A stretch of 64,000 nucleotides of DNA from Moraxella nonliquefaciens (GTDB lineage: Bacteria; Pseudomonadota; Gammaproteobacteria; Pseudomonadales; Moraxellaceae), in assembly GCF_001679005.1 (NCBI RefSeq), contig NZ_LXTW01000012.1:332919-396918 (forward strand), written 5' to 3'. Under the pieces are notes generated by a model. The model saw only the letters and a list, made by a program, of their open reading frames with translations. It was not told where the DNA came from and searched no databases. Each line of letters starts with the position of its first letter. Positions within the stretch are counted from its first letter, which is position 1. Positions 7,781 through 16,991 of this stretch are shown here, piece after piece. The translations under genes were made by a program, and so were the position numbers.

Positions 7781-10700
7781 ATGGCAGTCATTCATATAGA
7801 TGGTAAAACTTATGATGTGGACGGCTCGGATAACCTGCTCTCAGCCTGCCTGTCGCTTGGCATTGATGTGCCGTATTTTTGTTATCACCCAGCCCTAGGT
7901 TCGGTCGGTTCTTGTCGTCAGTGTGCCGTCAAACAGTATAATAACGCCGAGGATTATCAAGCAGGCAAAGGGCGGTTGGTGATGAGCTGTATGGTTGCCC
8001 CCAGTGATGACATGTATATCTCTGTTGATGATGATGAAGCCAAGGCATTTCGCAAAAGCATTGTGGAATATTTGATGACCAATCACCCCCATGACTGCCC
8101 CACTTGTGAAGAGGGTGGTCATTGTCATTTGCAAGACATGACTTATATGTCAGGTCATCATCGTCGCCGTTACCGCTTTACCAAACGCACTCACCACAAT
8201 CAAGAGCTTGGGCCTTTTATCGCTCATGAAATGAACCGCTGTATCGCCTGCTATCGCTGTGTGCGATTTTATCAAGATTATGCAGGTGGTGATGATTTGG
8301 GCGTGTATGCGTCTAATAACCGTGTTTATTTTGGTCGCCCAGAAGATGGGCAGTTTGACAGTGAGTTTAGTGGTAATTTAACCGAAGTTTGCCCCACAGG
8401 GGTGTTTACGGATAAAACCCATTCTGAGCGTTACAATCGTAAATGGGACATGCAATATGCCCCAAGCATTTGCCATGGCTGTTCGGCAGGCTGTAACATT
8501 TCAGCAGGCGAGCGTTATGGCGAGCTTCGGCGTATTGAGAACCGCTATAATCACGATGTCAATGGCTACTTTTTATGCGACCGTGGGCGTTTTGGTTATG
8601 GTTATGTCAATCGTGCTGACCGCCCAACCCATCCTCTTAAAAATGTGAATGGACAATTTGTCAAGACCAGTGCAGAGCTTGCTGTGGATGGCGTGGCGGA
8701 CTTGCTAAAAGGTAAAAATGTGATTGGCATTGGGTCAGCCAGAGCCAGTTTGGAGAGTAATTTTGCCCTAAAAAGACTGGTTGGAGCAAACAATTTTAGC
8801 ACAGGCGAGCGAGCGGCCGTTAAAGATGTGGTGGAATTGGGTGTGGCATTATTACGCCATGAAGCGGTGCATCAGGCATCATTGGCACAGATTGAGACGG
8901 CAGATGGCGTGTTTATTTTGGGGGAGGACATTACCCAAACGGCAAGCCGTGTTGCCTTGTCAGTACGCCAAGCGGCTAAGAATAAATCCCGCCAAATGGC
9001 AAGTGCCCTAAAAACCGAGCATTGGCTTGCTGAACCTGTTAAGCGTATCGGACAAAGTGCGTACAGTCCGATTTATGTGGCGTGTGTGGCAGATACTAAG
9101 CTATCCGACATTGCCAAAGTGTCTGCTGTTGCCACACCAGATGACATTGCCAAATTGGGCTTTATGGTGGGCGATGTCATCAAGGCATATGCTGATACGC
9201 TAGATGAGATTGGCAAAAGTGAGAACGCCATTTTTGCCAAAGAAAAACAGACGGATTTGGTGATTGATGATGACATGGCAATGCAATTTTTGGCGCATCA
9301 TATCGCTTATGATTTGATTATGGCAAATCGTCCGCTTGTTGTTACAGGCACAAGTTTGACATCAAAAGCAATCGTTCAGGCCGCAGGCTACATTGCCCAA
9401 ACCTTGACCGCCAAGCGTGCCAAAATCGCCCATGTGGAGCGTGAATTTGTAGAAGTGCAAAACGCCAAAATCCGTGATGAGGTCGCTCGTCAGTTCATTG
9501 ACCCTGATAAAGATGCCAAAACGGACGGTACGCACACCACAGAGCGAGACCCCAATGACTTTGAAAAAGAGCTGTCATCTCGCCTATTAAAGACAAATAC
9601 TCTGTATGCTGATAAAACAGGCGTGTATGTTGCCATGCCAGAGTCCAATAGCGTGGGTGTGAATTTGTTGGGTGGGCAGGCGATGGAGGAGGTTTTGGCA
9701 CAAGCGTTTGAGGCGGTGGTCGTGTTAGAACATGATTTGTCAAATCTGACCCCAAACCAATTTGACAAATTAACACAAAAAACACTCATCGTACTAGACC
9801 ATCAGTCTTATGAATGGCATGATAAAGCTGATTTTGTGTTATCAAGTGCATCATTTGCTGAAAGTGATGGCACGCTTGTCTCTGCTGAGGGGCGAGCAGG
9901 GCGGTTTTTTGCAAGCTATGATAAAAAATATTATGAACCAACCAGCGAGCTAAAAGACAGTTGGCGTTGGCTACATGCACTTGACAATGCCATGACAAAC
10001 AAGATGGGTGAACCCATCTGGCACCATCTTGATGATGTCATTGATGAGCTGATTGTAGAGTATCCATACCTTGCTCAAATCAAAGATGCTGCCCCAGAGT
10101 CAGATTATCGCATTACAGGGCTAAAAGTTGCCCGTGAACCACGCCGTTATTCGGGGCGGACGGTGTTACGCTCGCCCATTTCTATCCACGAACCCATGCA
10201 ACCTAAGGACTTAGACAGTGGTTTGACCTTTTCAATGGAGGGTTATGTGGGCGATAAGACCAATCCAAGCCTCATCCCTTTTGCGTGGTCAGCAGGCTGG
10301 AACTCCCCACAAGCATGGAATAAATACCAAAATAAAGTTGGTGGGCGATTAAAAGGTGGCGATGTGGGCATTCGTCTGTTTGAGACACTGCCAAAGACGC
10401 AAATGGTGTTTGGGCGTGTTGATATTGATAATGTGAATGTTGCTACAAGCATTTTTGATGGTCGTGCGGTCGTTGTGCCTGTGCATAATCTATTTGCAAG
10501 CTCACGCATGATAAGCCGTAGCCCTGTGGTAGCAAGCCAAATCAAGCCCGCCATGTGGATGATAAACCATGATGATGCAGAGCGTTGGATGGTTAAGGCG
10601 GGCGATAAATTAACTCTTGCCCAGCATGGGGCAGAGATTACCTTGCCTGTGGAGGTGGTGGATTATTTGGCAGATGGCTGTATTGGTTATCCTGATGGCG

Positions 10701-10882
10701 TTGTACCGCTTATGCTCGGTATACCAACGACTGTCAAAAAGGCGGAAGCTGATACGCCTGTCTATGTGCCTGAACATCAAAGGAGCATGCAGAGATTGGC
10801 AAGTATCAAGCGTGAGAATATCTTTACACCAAAGGCAGGGTTTAATAACACACCGTTTGCGATGAATGAAGTGGGGGCATAA
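7781..10882 (+). CDS. nuoG: NADH-quinone oxidoreductase subunit G
   Basis: Large iron-sulfur subunit of complex I (75 kDa type). N-terminal 2Fe-2S ligands are in YFCYHPALGSVGSCRQC; the histidine-coordinated cluster is in HPHDCPTCEEGGHCHLQDM; 4Fe-4S ligands are in RCIACYRCVRF and EVCPTGV; the molybdopterin-like domain starts with CHGCSAGCNISAGER, consistent with an extra N7-type cluster. At 1033 residues it is ~125 longer than E. coli NuoG (908); the excess lies in the molybdopterin-like C-terminal part. It is flanked tightly by nuoF and nuoH. Confidence 0.96.
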   Translation: MAVIHIDGKTYDVDGSDNLLSACLSLGIDVPYFCYHPALGSVGSCRQCAVKQYNNAEDYQAGKGRLVMSCMVAPSDDMYISVDDDEAKAFRKSIVEYLMTNHPHDCPTCEEGGHCHLQDMTYMSGHHRRRYRFTKRTHHNQELGPFIAHEMNRCIACYRCVRFYQDYAGGDDLGVYASNNRVYFGRPEDGQFDSEFSGNLTEVCPTGVFTDKTHSERYNRKWDMQYAPSICHGCSAGCNISAGERYGELRRIENRYNHDVNGYFLCDRGRFGYGYVNRADRPTHPLKNVNGQFVKTSAELAVDGVADLLKGKNVIGIGSARASLESNFALKRLVGANNFSTGERAAVKDVVELGVALLRHEAVHQASLAQIETADGVFILGEDITQTASRVALSVRQAAKNKSRQMASALKTEHWLAEPVKRIGQSAYSPIYVACVADTKLSDIAKVSAVATPDDIAKLGFMVGDVIKAYADTLDEIGKSENAIFAKEKQTDLVIDDDMAMQFLAHHIAYDLIMANRPLVVTGTSLTSKAIVQAAGYIAQTLTAKRAKIAHVEREFVEVQNAKIRDEVARQFIDPDKDAKTDGTHTTERDPNDFEKELSSRLLKTNTLYADKTGVYVAMPESNSVGVNLLGGQAMEEVLAQAFEAVVVLEHDLSNLTPNQFDKLTQKTLIVLDHQSYEWHDKADFVLSSASFAESDGTLVSAEGRAGRFFASYDKKYYEPTSELKDSWRWLHALDNAMTNKMGEPIWHHLDDVIDELIVEYPYLAQIKDAAPESDYRITGLKVAREPRRYSGRTVLRSPISIHEPMQPKDLDSGLTFSMEGYVGDKTNPSLIPFAWSAGWNSPQAWNKYQNKVGGRLKGGDVGIRLFETLPKTQMVFGRVDIDNVNVATSIFDGRAVVVPVHNLFASSRMISRSPVVASQIKPAMWMINHDDAERWMVKAGDKLTLAQHGAEITLPVEVVDYLADGCIGYPDGVVPLMLGIPTTVKKAEADTPVYVPEHQRSMQRLASIKRENIFTPKAGFNNTPFAMNEVGA

Positions 10883-11911
10883 ATGAGTATTCGTGTGATT
10901 CCTGATGTGCCGTCATGGCTTGGCACTTGGTCGTTTGAGTGGTGGTCGTTTGTTTTTATGACCGCCCAAACGCTGATTATTTTTTTGGGGCTTGTTGTGA
11001 CAGCGGCCTTGATGATTGTGTATGAACGGCGTATGTTGGCGTTGTGGCAAGACCGTTATGGCCCAAATCGTGTTGGCTGGCAAGGCTCGCTACAACTGGT
11101 GGCGGACATGCTCAAAATCTTTTTTAAAGAAGACTGGACACCCAACTTTGCCGACAAACGCCTATTTACCCTAGCCCCTGCCATTGCCATGTTTAGTGCT
11201 TTGGCGTCTTTTGCCATCATTCCCTTATCACCCACATTGGGGGCAGCAGATTGGAACATTGGCATTTTATTTTTCTTTGCCATGGCAGGTTTGGCGGTGT
11301 ATGCGGTGATGTTTGGCGGCTGGGCTTCTGCCAATAAATTTGCTTTGCTTGGCGGTCTGCGTTCAGCGGCTCAGACGATAAGCTATGAGGTCTTTTTGGG
11401 CTTATCGCTCATGGGCGTGGTGGCGATGACAGGGTCATTTAACTTGCGTGAGATTGTCTTGGCTCAGGCAGATGTTTGGCATGTCATTCCACAATTTTTG
11501 GGGTTTTTGACCTTTTGTGTGGCAGGCGTGGCAGTTACCCACCGCCACCCTTTTGACCAACCAGAGGCGGAACAAGAACTGGCAGAGGGTTATCATGTGG
11601 AATACTCTGGCATGAAATTTGGCATGTTTTTTATCGGTGAATATGTCAATGTGGTTGTCATCTCAGCACTCATGACCTGTTTGTTTTTTGGGGGTTGGCT
11701 TGCCCCATTTAATCTGGATTTGCCCTTTGTGCCACCTGTGTTTTGGTTTTTGATTAAGACCTTGTTTTTTATGACTTTGTTTGTGCTAATTCGTGGTTCA
11801 CTCATGCGTCCCAGATACGATCAGGTGATGAATTTTGGCTGGAAAGTGTGCTTACCCATAACGCTGCTAAACCTTTTGGCGACTGCTTTTGTGATTTTGA
11901 TGGTGAATTAA
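10883..11911 (+). CDS. nuoH: NADH-quinone oxidoreductase subunit H
   Basis: Membrane-arm subunit of complex I (ND1 type), 342 residues, with about eight membrane helices forming part of the quinone chamber. Signatures are YERRMLALWQDRYGPNRVGWQG near the N-terminus and the acidic loop HPFDQPEAEQELAEGYHVEYSGMKF. It starts immediately after the nuoG stop and ends one base before nuoI. Confidence 0.97.
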   Translation: MSIRVIPDVPSWLGTWSFEWWSFVFMTAQTLIIFLGLVVTAALMIVYERRMLALWQDRYGPNRVGWQGSLQLVADMLKIFFKEDWTPNFADKRLFTLAPAIAMFSALASFAIIPLSPTLGAADWNIGILFFFAMAGLAVYAVMFGGWASANKFALLGGLRSAAQTISYEVFLGLSLMGVVAMTGSFNLREIVLAQADVWHVIPQFLGFLTFCVAGVAVTHRHPFDQPEAEQELAEGYHVEYSGMKFGMFFIGEYVNVVVISALMTCLFFGGWLAPFNLDLPFVPPVFWFLIKTLFFMTLFVLIRGSLMRPRYDQVMNFGWKVCLPITLLNLLATAFVILMVN

Positions 11912-12460
11912 ATGTTTGCAACTTTAAAAAATACGGCAGTGGGCATGTTTACCATTGTGCGTTCAATGTGGATGGTCAATAGCCACGCCCTAAGACCCAG
12001 AGACACGATTTTATACCCTGAACAGCCTGTGCCTGTACCACCCCGTTTTCGTGGTCGCATTGTGCTGACCCGAGACCCTGATGGCGATGAACGCTGTGTG
12101 GCGTGTAACTTGTGTGCGGTGGCTTGCCCTGTGGGTTGTATTAGCCTACAAAAGGCAGAGCGAGAAGATGGGCGTTGGTATCCTGAGTTTTTTCGCATCA
12201 ATTTTAGTCGCTGTGTGTTTTGTGGCATGTGTGAAGAGGCGTGCCCAACCACCGCCATTCAGCTCACCCCTGATTTTGAGCTTGGTGAATATGACCGCCA
12301 AAATCTGGTGTATGAAAAAGAACATTTACTCATCAGTGGTGTGGGTAAATACCCAGAATACAACTATTATAGAGTAACAGGCATGGCAACGGACGATAAA
12401 CCCAAAGGGTCGCACGAGCGTGAAGCAGAGCCTGTTAATGTGCGGAGTTTGTTGCCATGA
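11912..12460 (+). CDS. nuoI: NADH-quinone oxidoreductase subunit I
   Basis: A 182-residue 8Fe ferredoxin-type subunit (TYKY type) that carries electrons towards NuoB. Two CxxCxxCxxxCP motifs are visible: CVACNLCAVACP (around residue 62) and CVFCGMCEEACP (around residue 101). The stop overlaps the nuoJ ATG by four bases (ATGA). Confidence 0.97.
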   Translation: MFATLKNTAVGMFTIVRSMWMVNSHALRPRDTILYPEQPVPVPPRFRGRIVLTRDPDGDERCVACNLCAVACPVGCISLQKAEREDGRWYPEFFRINFSRCVFCGMCEEACPTTAIQLTPDFELGEYDRQNLVYEKEHLLISGVGKYPEYNYYRVTGMATDDKPKGSHEREAEPVNVRSLLP

Positions 12461-13089
12461 TTGATGTGTTAAAGGCGTTTTTGGCAAATGGCAGTGTGGT
12501 GGGTTTTTATGTCTTATCGCTGGTGGCAATTTGGGCAAGCCTAAGGGTGGTAACGCACGCCAATGCTGTGCATGCCATTTTATCCATGATTGTATCATTA
12601 TTGGCCGTGGCGGGTATTTTCTTTATCTTAGGTGCTCCATTTGCAGGCATTCTTGAAATCATTGTCTATGCTGGGGCGATTTTGGTGTTATTTGTGTTTG
12701 TCATCATGATGCTAAATCTAGGCACAGATACCACAGAAGAAAAAACATGGCTTACCGCCAATGCGTGGGCGATGCCTGTGTGTCTGATGATGATTGTTGG
12801 GGCGGTGCTGATTGGTTTTATTGGCTATGGTACAGACCAATCCATACAGCTACAAAGCGATACCATCTCTGCCAAAGATGTGGGTATACGCTTATTTACA
12901 GGGTATGTGTTGCTTGTGGAGGTGGCGGCATTTTTGCTTTTGGGGGCATTGGTTGCGGCATATCATTTGGGTAAAAAAGCACTTGATGATGAAAACATCA
13001 GCCACAGCCAAACATGCCCTGACATCGTCTCTAATACATGGGCGAATCAAGACAAAGAGCAACAGGAGAGAGCCAATGCAAAATTATAA
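12457..13089 (+). CDS. nuoJ: NADH-quinone oxidoreductase subunit J
   Basis: ND6-type membrane subunit of complex I, 210 residues, with five predicted helices. The segment EIIVYAGAILVLFVFVIMMLN is the family hallmark (pi-bulge helix). The hydrophilic C-terminal tail of ~45 residues is lysine/glutamate rich. The 3' end overlaps nuoK by 14 bases. Confidence 0.95.
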   Translation: MIDVLKAFLANGSVVGFYVLSLVAIWASLRVVTHANAVHAILSMIVSLLAVAGIFFILGAPFAGILEIIVYAGAILVLFVFVIMMLNLGTDTTEEKTWLTANAWAMPVCLMMIVGAVLIGFIGYGTDQSIQLQSDTISAKDVGIRLFTGYVLLVEVAAFLLLGALVAAYHLGKKALDDENISHSQTCPDIVSNTWANQDKEQQERANAKL

Positions 13090-13450
13090 TGTGGATACAC
13101 TAAATGTCCCCTTTGCCCATGAAGTCGCCAAATTGGCATCTGATATGGGCGTGCCTGCTCATCATGGGCTGATTTTGGCTGCCATTTTGTTTGTTATTGG
13201 GCTGGCTGGCGTCATGGCAAGACGCAATGTGTTGTTCATGCTCATGAGTTTGGAGATTATGATGAACTCAGCTGCTCTTGCCTTTGTGGTGGGGGGTAAC
13301 ATGTGGGGCAAGGCAGATGGGCAGGTTATGTTTGTGTTTATTTTGACGCTGGCAGCGGCAGAGGCGGCGATTGGGCTTGCCATGCTTTTGCAATTTTATC
13401 ATCGTTTTAGAAGTCTTGATGTCAATCACGCCAGTGAATTAAAGGGGTAG
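13076..13450 (+). CDS. nuoK: NADH-quinone oxidoreductase subunit K
   Basis: ND4L-type membrane subunit, 124 residues with three helices. The conserved membrane glutamates are in MSLEIMMNS and LAAAEAAIGLA. The open frame extends far upstream inside nuoJ. The ATG at 13076 is chosen because AGGAGAG lies just ahead and the protein then has a normal length; a ~20-residue N-terminal extension before the first helix remains, compared with the ~100-residue E. coli protein. Confidence 0.93.
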   Translation: MQNYNVDTLNVPFAHEVAKLASDMGVPAHHGLILAAILFVIGLAGVMARRNVLFMLMSLEIMMNSAALAFVVGGNMWGKADGQVMFVFILTLAAAEAAIGLAMLLQFYHRFRSLDVNHASELKG

Positions 13451-13456
13451 GGTGGT

Positions 13457-15310
13457 ATGAATTTGTTAGCATTGACCTTTATTTTCCCTTTAATTGGATT
13501 TTTGATATTGACCATGGGGCAAGGCAGAATTGGCGAAAAACCTGCTACCATCATTGGGGTGGGGGCGATGGGGCTGTCGGCTGTGTGTGCCTTTGTCAGT
13601 ATTTTTGGGTTTTTGACAAAAGGGCAACAGGCGATGTCTGTGCCACTTTGGACATGGCTGTCGGTGGGCGATTTTGCTCCCAAATTTGGGCTGTATCTTG
13701 ATGGATTGTCTGTTACCATGATGGGCGTGATTACAGGCGTGGGCTTTTTGATTCATCTGTTTGCCAGTTGGTATATGAAAGATGAAGCAGGATTTGCCCG
13801 TTTTTTTAGTTATCTGAATTTATTTGTGGCAAGCATGCTCATGCTTGTGCTTGCTGATAACCTTTTGCTCATGTATTTGGGCTGGGAGGGTGTGGGCATT
13901 TGCTCATATTTGTTAATTGGCTTTTATTATCAAAACCGAGCCAACGGGCGGGCGGCGATAAAGGCATTTACTGTAACCCGTGTGGGCGATGTGTTTTTGG
14001 CGATTGGGCTGTTTTTACTGTTTGTTGTATTTGGTACGCTTGATATGACCGCCATCAATGCCAAAGCAGATGCCATGTTTGCTGTTAATGACCCCATGCT
14101 ACTACTCATCGTGGCAATGCTTATCGGCGGCGCGTTTGGTAAGTCAGCTCAAATTCCACTGCATACCTGGCTTGCAGATGCGATGGCAGGCCCTACGCCT
14201 GTTTCCGCTCTTATCCATGCAGCCACCATGGTAACCGCAGGGGTATATTTGATTGCCCGCATGCACCCTTTATTTGTGCTGACCCCCCAGATGCTCCTGT
14301 ATTGGGTGGGCGGTGTTGGTGCATTATCCATGCTGGTGGCAAGTTTTTGTGCGTTGGCACAAACCGATATTAAGCGTATTTTGGCGTATTCAACCATGAG
14401 TCAATTAGGGTATATGTTCATTGCCTTAGGGGTTGGAGCGTGGCAGGTGGCGATTTTTCACTTGATGACGCACGCATTTTTTAAAGCCTTGCTATTCCTA
14501 GCCAGTGGGGCGGTGATTATCTCAACACACCACGAGCAAAACATTTTTAAGATGGGTGGTCTGCGTCATAAAATTCCCCTTGTGTTTTGGTCATTTGTGG
14601 CAGGTGGTGGGGCGTTGGTTGCCTTGCCTTTTGTAACGGTTGGCTTTTATTCCAAAGAAGCGATTTTGTGGGAGACTTATGCCACAGGACACATGGGTCT
14701 GTTTTGGGCGGGCGTGTTTGGGGCATTTTTAACGGCTGTTTATACTTTTCGTTTGATTTATCTTGTGTTCTTTGGAGAGCAAAAAACGCATGGCGAGCCT
14801 TTAAAGGGTATAAGTTACGCTTTGCCTTTGGTGGTGCTACTGGTGCTATCGACAGGGATTGGGGCGTGGATTCATCCACCTTTGGCAAATGTCTTGCCAG
14901 TGAGCGTGGGTAGTACCCTTACAGACGGCAAGCACACCGCCGAGATTATCGCTGTTGGCTTTACTGTCTGTGGCTTGGTATTTGCCTACTTTTTATATGT
15001 CATAAACAAAGGCAAAATTTTGACAAAATGGACAAATTCTACCTTTGGCACAGCATGTGTCTATTGGTGTTATCATGGATTGGGCTTTGATGCGTTGTAT
15101 GACATTGTTTTTGTTAAACCATTTTTGGGCATCGCAAAGGTATTAAAATCCGACCCGGTGGACAAATTATGGTATGTTCTGCCCTTTGGGGTCAAACTTA
15201 GCAATAAATTGCTGTTAAAAACCCAAACAGGGCGACTTGGCACGCATGTTGTGAGTTTTGGTGTGGGGCTTGCTGTGGTGTTAGTCCTAGCAATGATGAT
15301 GGTGGTATAA
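13457..15310 (+). CDS. nuoL: NADH-quinone oxidoreductase subunit L
   Basis: Antiporter-like distal proton-pumping subunit (ND5 type), 617 residues. Signatures include GWEGVGICSYLLIGFYY, the lysine-bearing GKSAQIPLHTWLADAMAGPTPVSALIHAATMV, and the long C-terminal lateral-helix region. Starts six bases after nuoK. Confidence 0.97.
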   Translation: MNLLALTFIFPLIGFLILTMGQGRIGEKPATIIGVGAMGLSAVCAFVSIFGFLTKGQQAMSVPLWTWLSVGDFAPKFGLYLDGLSVTMMGVITGVGFLIHLFASWYMKDEAGFARFFSYLNLFVASMLMLVLADNLLLMYLGWEGVGICSYLLIGFYYQNRANGRAAIKAFTVTRVGDVFLAIGLFLLFVVFGTLDMTAINAKADAMFAVNDPMLLLIVAMLIGGAFGKSAQIPLHTWLADAMAGPTPVSALIHAATMVTAGVYLIARMHPLFVLTPQMLLYWVGGVGALSMLVASFCALAQTDIKRILAYSTMSQLGYMFIALGVGAWQVAIFHLMTHAFFKALLFLASGAVIISTHHEQNIFKMGGLRHKIPLVFWSFVAGGGALVALPFVTVGFYSKEAILWETYATGHMGLFWAGVFGAFLTAVYTFRLIYLVFFGEQKTHGEPLKGISYALPLVVLLVLSTGIGAWIHPPLANVLPVSVGSTLTDGKHTAEIIAVGFTVCGLVFAYFLYVINKGKILTKWTNSTFGTACVYWCYHGLGFDALYDIVFVKPFLGIAKVLKSDPVDKLWYVLPFGVKLSNKLLLKTQTGRLGTHVVSFGVGLAVVLVLAMMMVV

Positions 15311-15311
15311 G

Positions 15312-16991
15312 ATGATAGAGCAAACATGGCTTTTGCCAGGTCTGATTGCAATCCCGTTGATTGCAGGATTTTTGTGTTGGTTGGTTGAAAAAAAGAACGC
15401 ACGGCTGTCCAGATGGGTAGCACTCTTTGGCATGACATTGACCTTTGTGCTGTCTTTGATGTTGTATGCCAAAGGCGACTTTGGGGTGTTAAATGCTGGC
15501 AATGCTGATAACCTGCCTTGGGCGGCAACCTTTAAATTGCCTTGGATGCCTGTTTTTGGCATTAAATTTTCCTTGGCGATGGACGGCTTGTCTTTGCTCA
15601 TGATTATTTTGACGGCATTTTTGGGCATCATGGCGGTGGGTTGTTCGTGGGGTGAGATTAAGCACCGTGTGGGATTTTTTCATCTTAATCTGCTGTGGTC
15701 CTTAGGTGGTGTCATTGGTGTCTTTTTGGCCATTGATTTGTTTTTGTTTTTCTTTTTTTGGGAGATGATGCTACTGCCCATCTACTTTTTGATTGCCCTT
15801 TGGGGGCATGATGTGCGTGATACTAATGGCAATGTCCTAAAACCAAAATCCACGGCTGCCACAAAGTTTTTTATTTACACCCAAGCATCTGGGCTTATTA
15901 TGTTCATTGGCATAAGCATGCTTGTGCTTGTCAGTTTTGCCCAAACAGGCATGTTAAGTTTTGATTATCATGACCTCTTAGGGGTCAGTCTTGGTGATTG
16001 GGAATATGCCATCATGCTTTGCTTTTTTATTGGTTTTGCAGTTAAGCTTCCAATATTTCCCTTGCATGGCTGGTTGCCTGATGCCCACGCCCAAGCACCA
16101 ACGGCAGGTTCGGTAGATTTGGCGGGAATTTTGATTAAGACGGCGGCATTTGGCTTGTTGCGTTTTGTCATTCCATTATTTCCAAATGCCTCGGCACAAT
16201 TTGCACCAGTGGCGATAACTTTGGGCATGATTGGTGTATTTTATGGGGCGTTTTTGGCATTTGCCCAAACCGATATCAAGCGACTGCTCGCTTATACCAG
16301 TGTGTCGCATATGGGTTTTGTCGTGCTTGCCATTTATGCTGGCACACTTGTATCGTTGCAAGGTTTGATGGTGCAAATGCTTGCTCACGGTTTATCAAGT
16401 GCAGCACTGTTTATTATGGCAGGTCAAATTTATGAGCGTTTGCACACTCGTGATATGACGGTCATGGGTGGTATGTGGGGACAGTTTCGCCGCCTTGCTC
16501 CATTTATGATGTTCTTTTGTGCGGCATTGTTGGGCATACCTGGTACGGGTAACTTTATCGGCGAGATTTTGATTTTGATGGGGTCATTTCAGGCATATCC
16601 CATCATCAGTGTGCTACTGACGGTAAGTTTTGTGTGGGCAGGGCTGTATGCACTGATTTTGATTCATAAGGCATTGTTTGGCGACAACACCACGCCCCAT
16701 TTGCACGCCTTATATAAGGCAAAAGACGATACCGCCAAGCCTTTGCGTGATTTGGGCAGGCGAGAGCTGTCTTTGCTTGGTGTGCTTGTGGTAGGGCTTA
16801 TTTGGCTTGGGCTATATCCACAGCCTGTTCTGGACAAATCTAAGCAAGCAATGCACCATATCAGCACCAAAATGCCCAACAGATACTCAGATGTGGATGG
16901 TGCCATTGCAAAACTCAAAGGCAATCAAAAACCCATCTTGCCAGACATTATGCCAGAGGTTATTAATATCAAACAGGGGGCTAACGAATGA
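15312..16991 (+). CDS. nuoM: NADH-quinone oxidoreductase subunit M
   Basis: Antiporter-like proton-pumping subunit (ND4 type), 559 residues. FFFWEMMLLPIYFLIALWG carries the key membrane glutamate and KLPIFPLHGWLPDAHAQAPT the antiporter-family motif. The hydrophilic C-terminal tail of ~60 residues is longer than needed for the last helix. The stop overlaps the nuoN ATG by four bases. Confidence 0.97.
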   Translation: MIEQTWLLPGLIAIPLIAGFLCWLVEKKNARLSRWVALFGMTLTFVLSLMLYAKGDFGVLNAGNADNLPWAATFKLPWMPVFGIKFSLAMDGLSLLMIILTAFLGIMAVGCSWGEIKHRVGFFHLNLLWSLGGVIGVFLAIDLFLFFFFWEMMLLPIYFLIALWGHDVRDTNGNVLKPKSTAATKFFIYTQASGLIMFIGISMLVLVSFAQTGMLSFDYHDLLGVSLGDWEYAIMLCFFIGFAVKLPIFPLHGWLPDAHAQAPTAGSVDLAGILIKTAAFGLLRFVIPLFPNASAQFAPVAITLGMIGVFYGAFLAFAQTDIKRLLAYTSVSHMGFVVLAIYAGTLVSLQGLMVQMLAHGLSSAALFIMAGQIYERLHTRDMTVMGGMWGQFRRLAPFMMFFCAALLGIPGTGNFIGEILILMGSFQAYPIISVLLTVSFVWAGLYALILIHKALFGDNTTPHLHALYKAKDDTAKPLRDLGRRELSLLGVLVVGLIWLGLYPQPVLDKSKQAMHHISTKMPNRYSDVDGAIAKLKGNQKPILPDIMPEVINIKQGANE

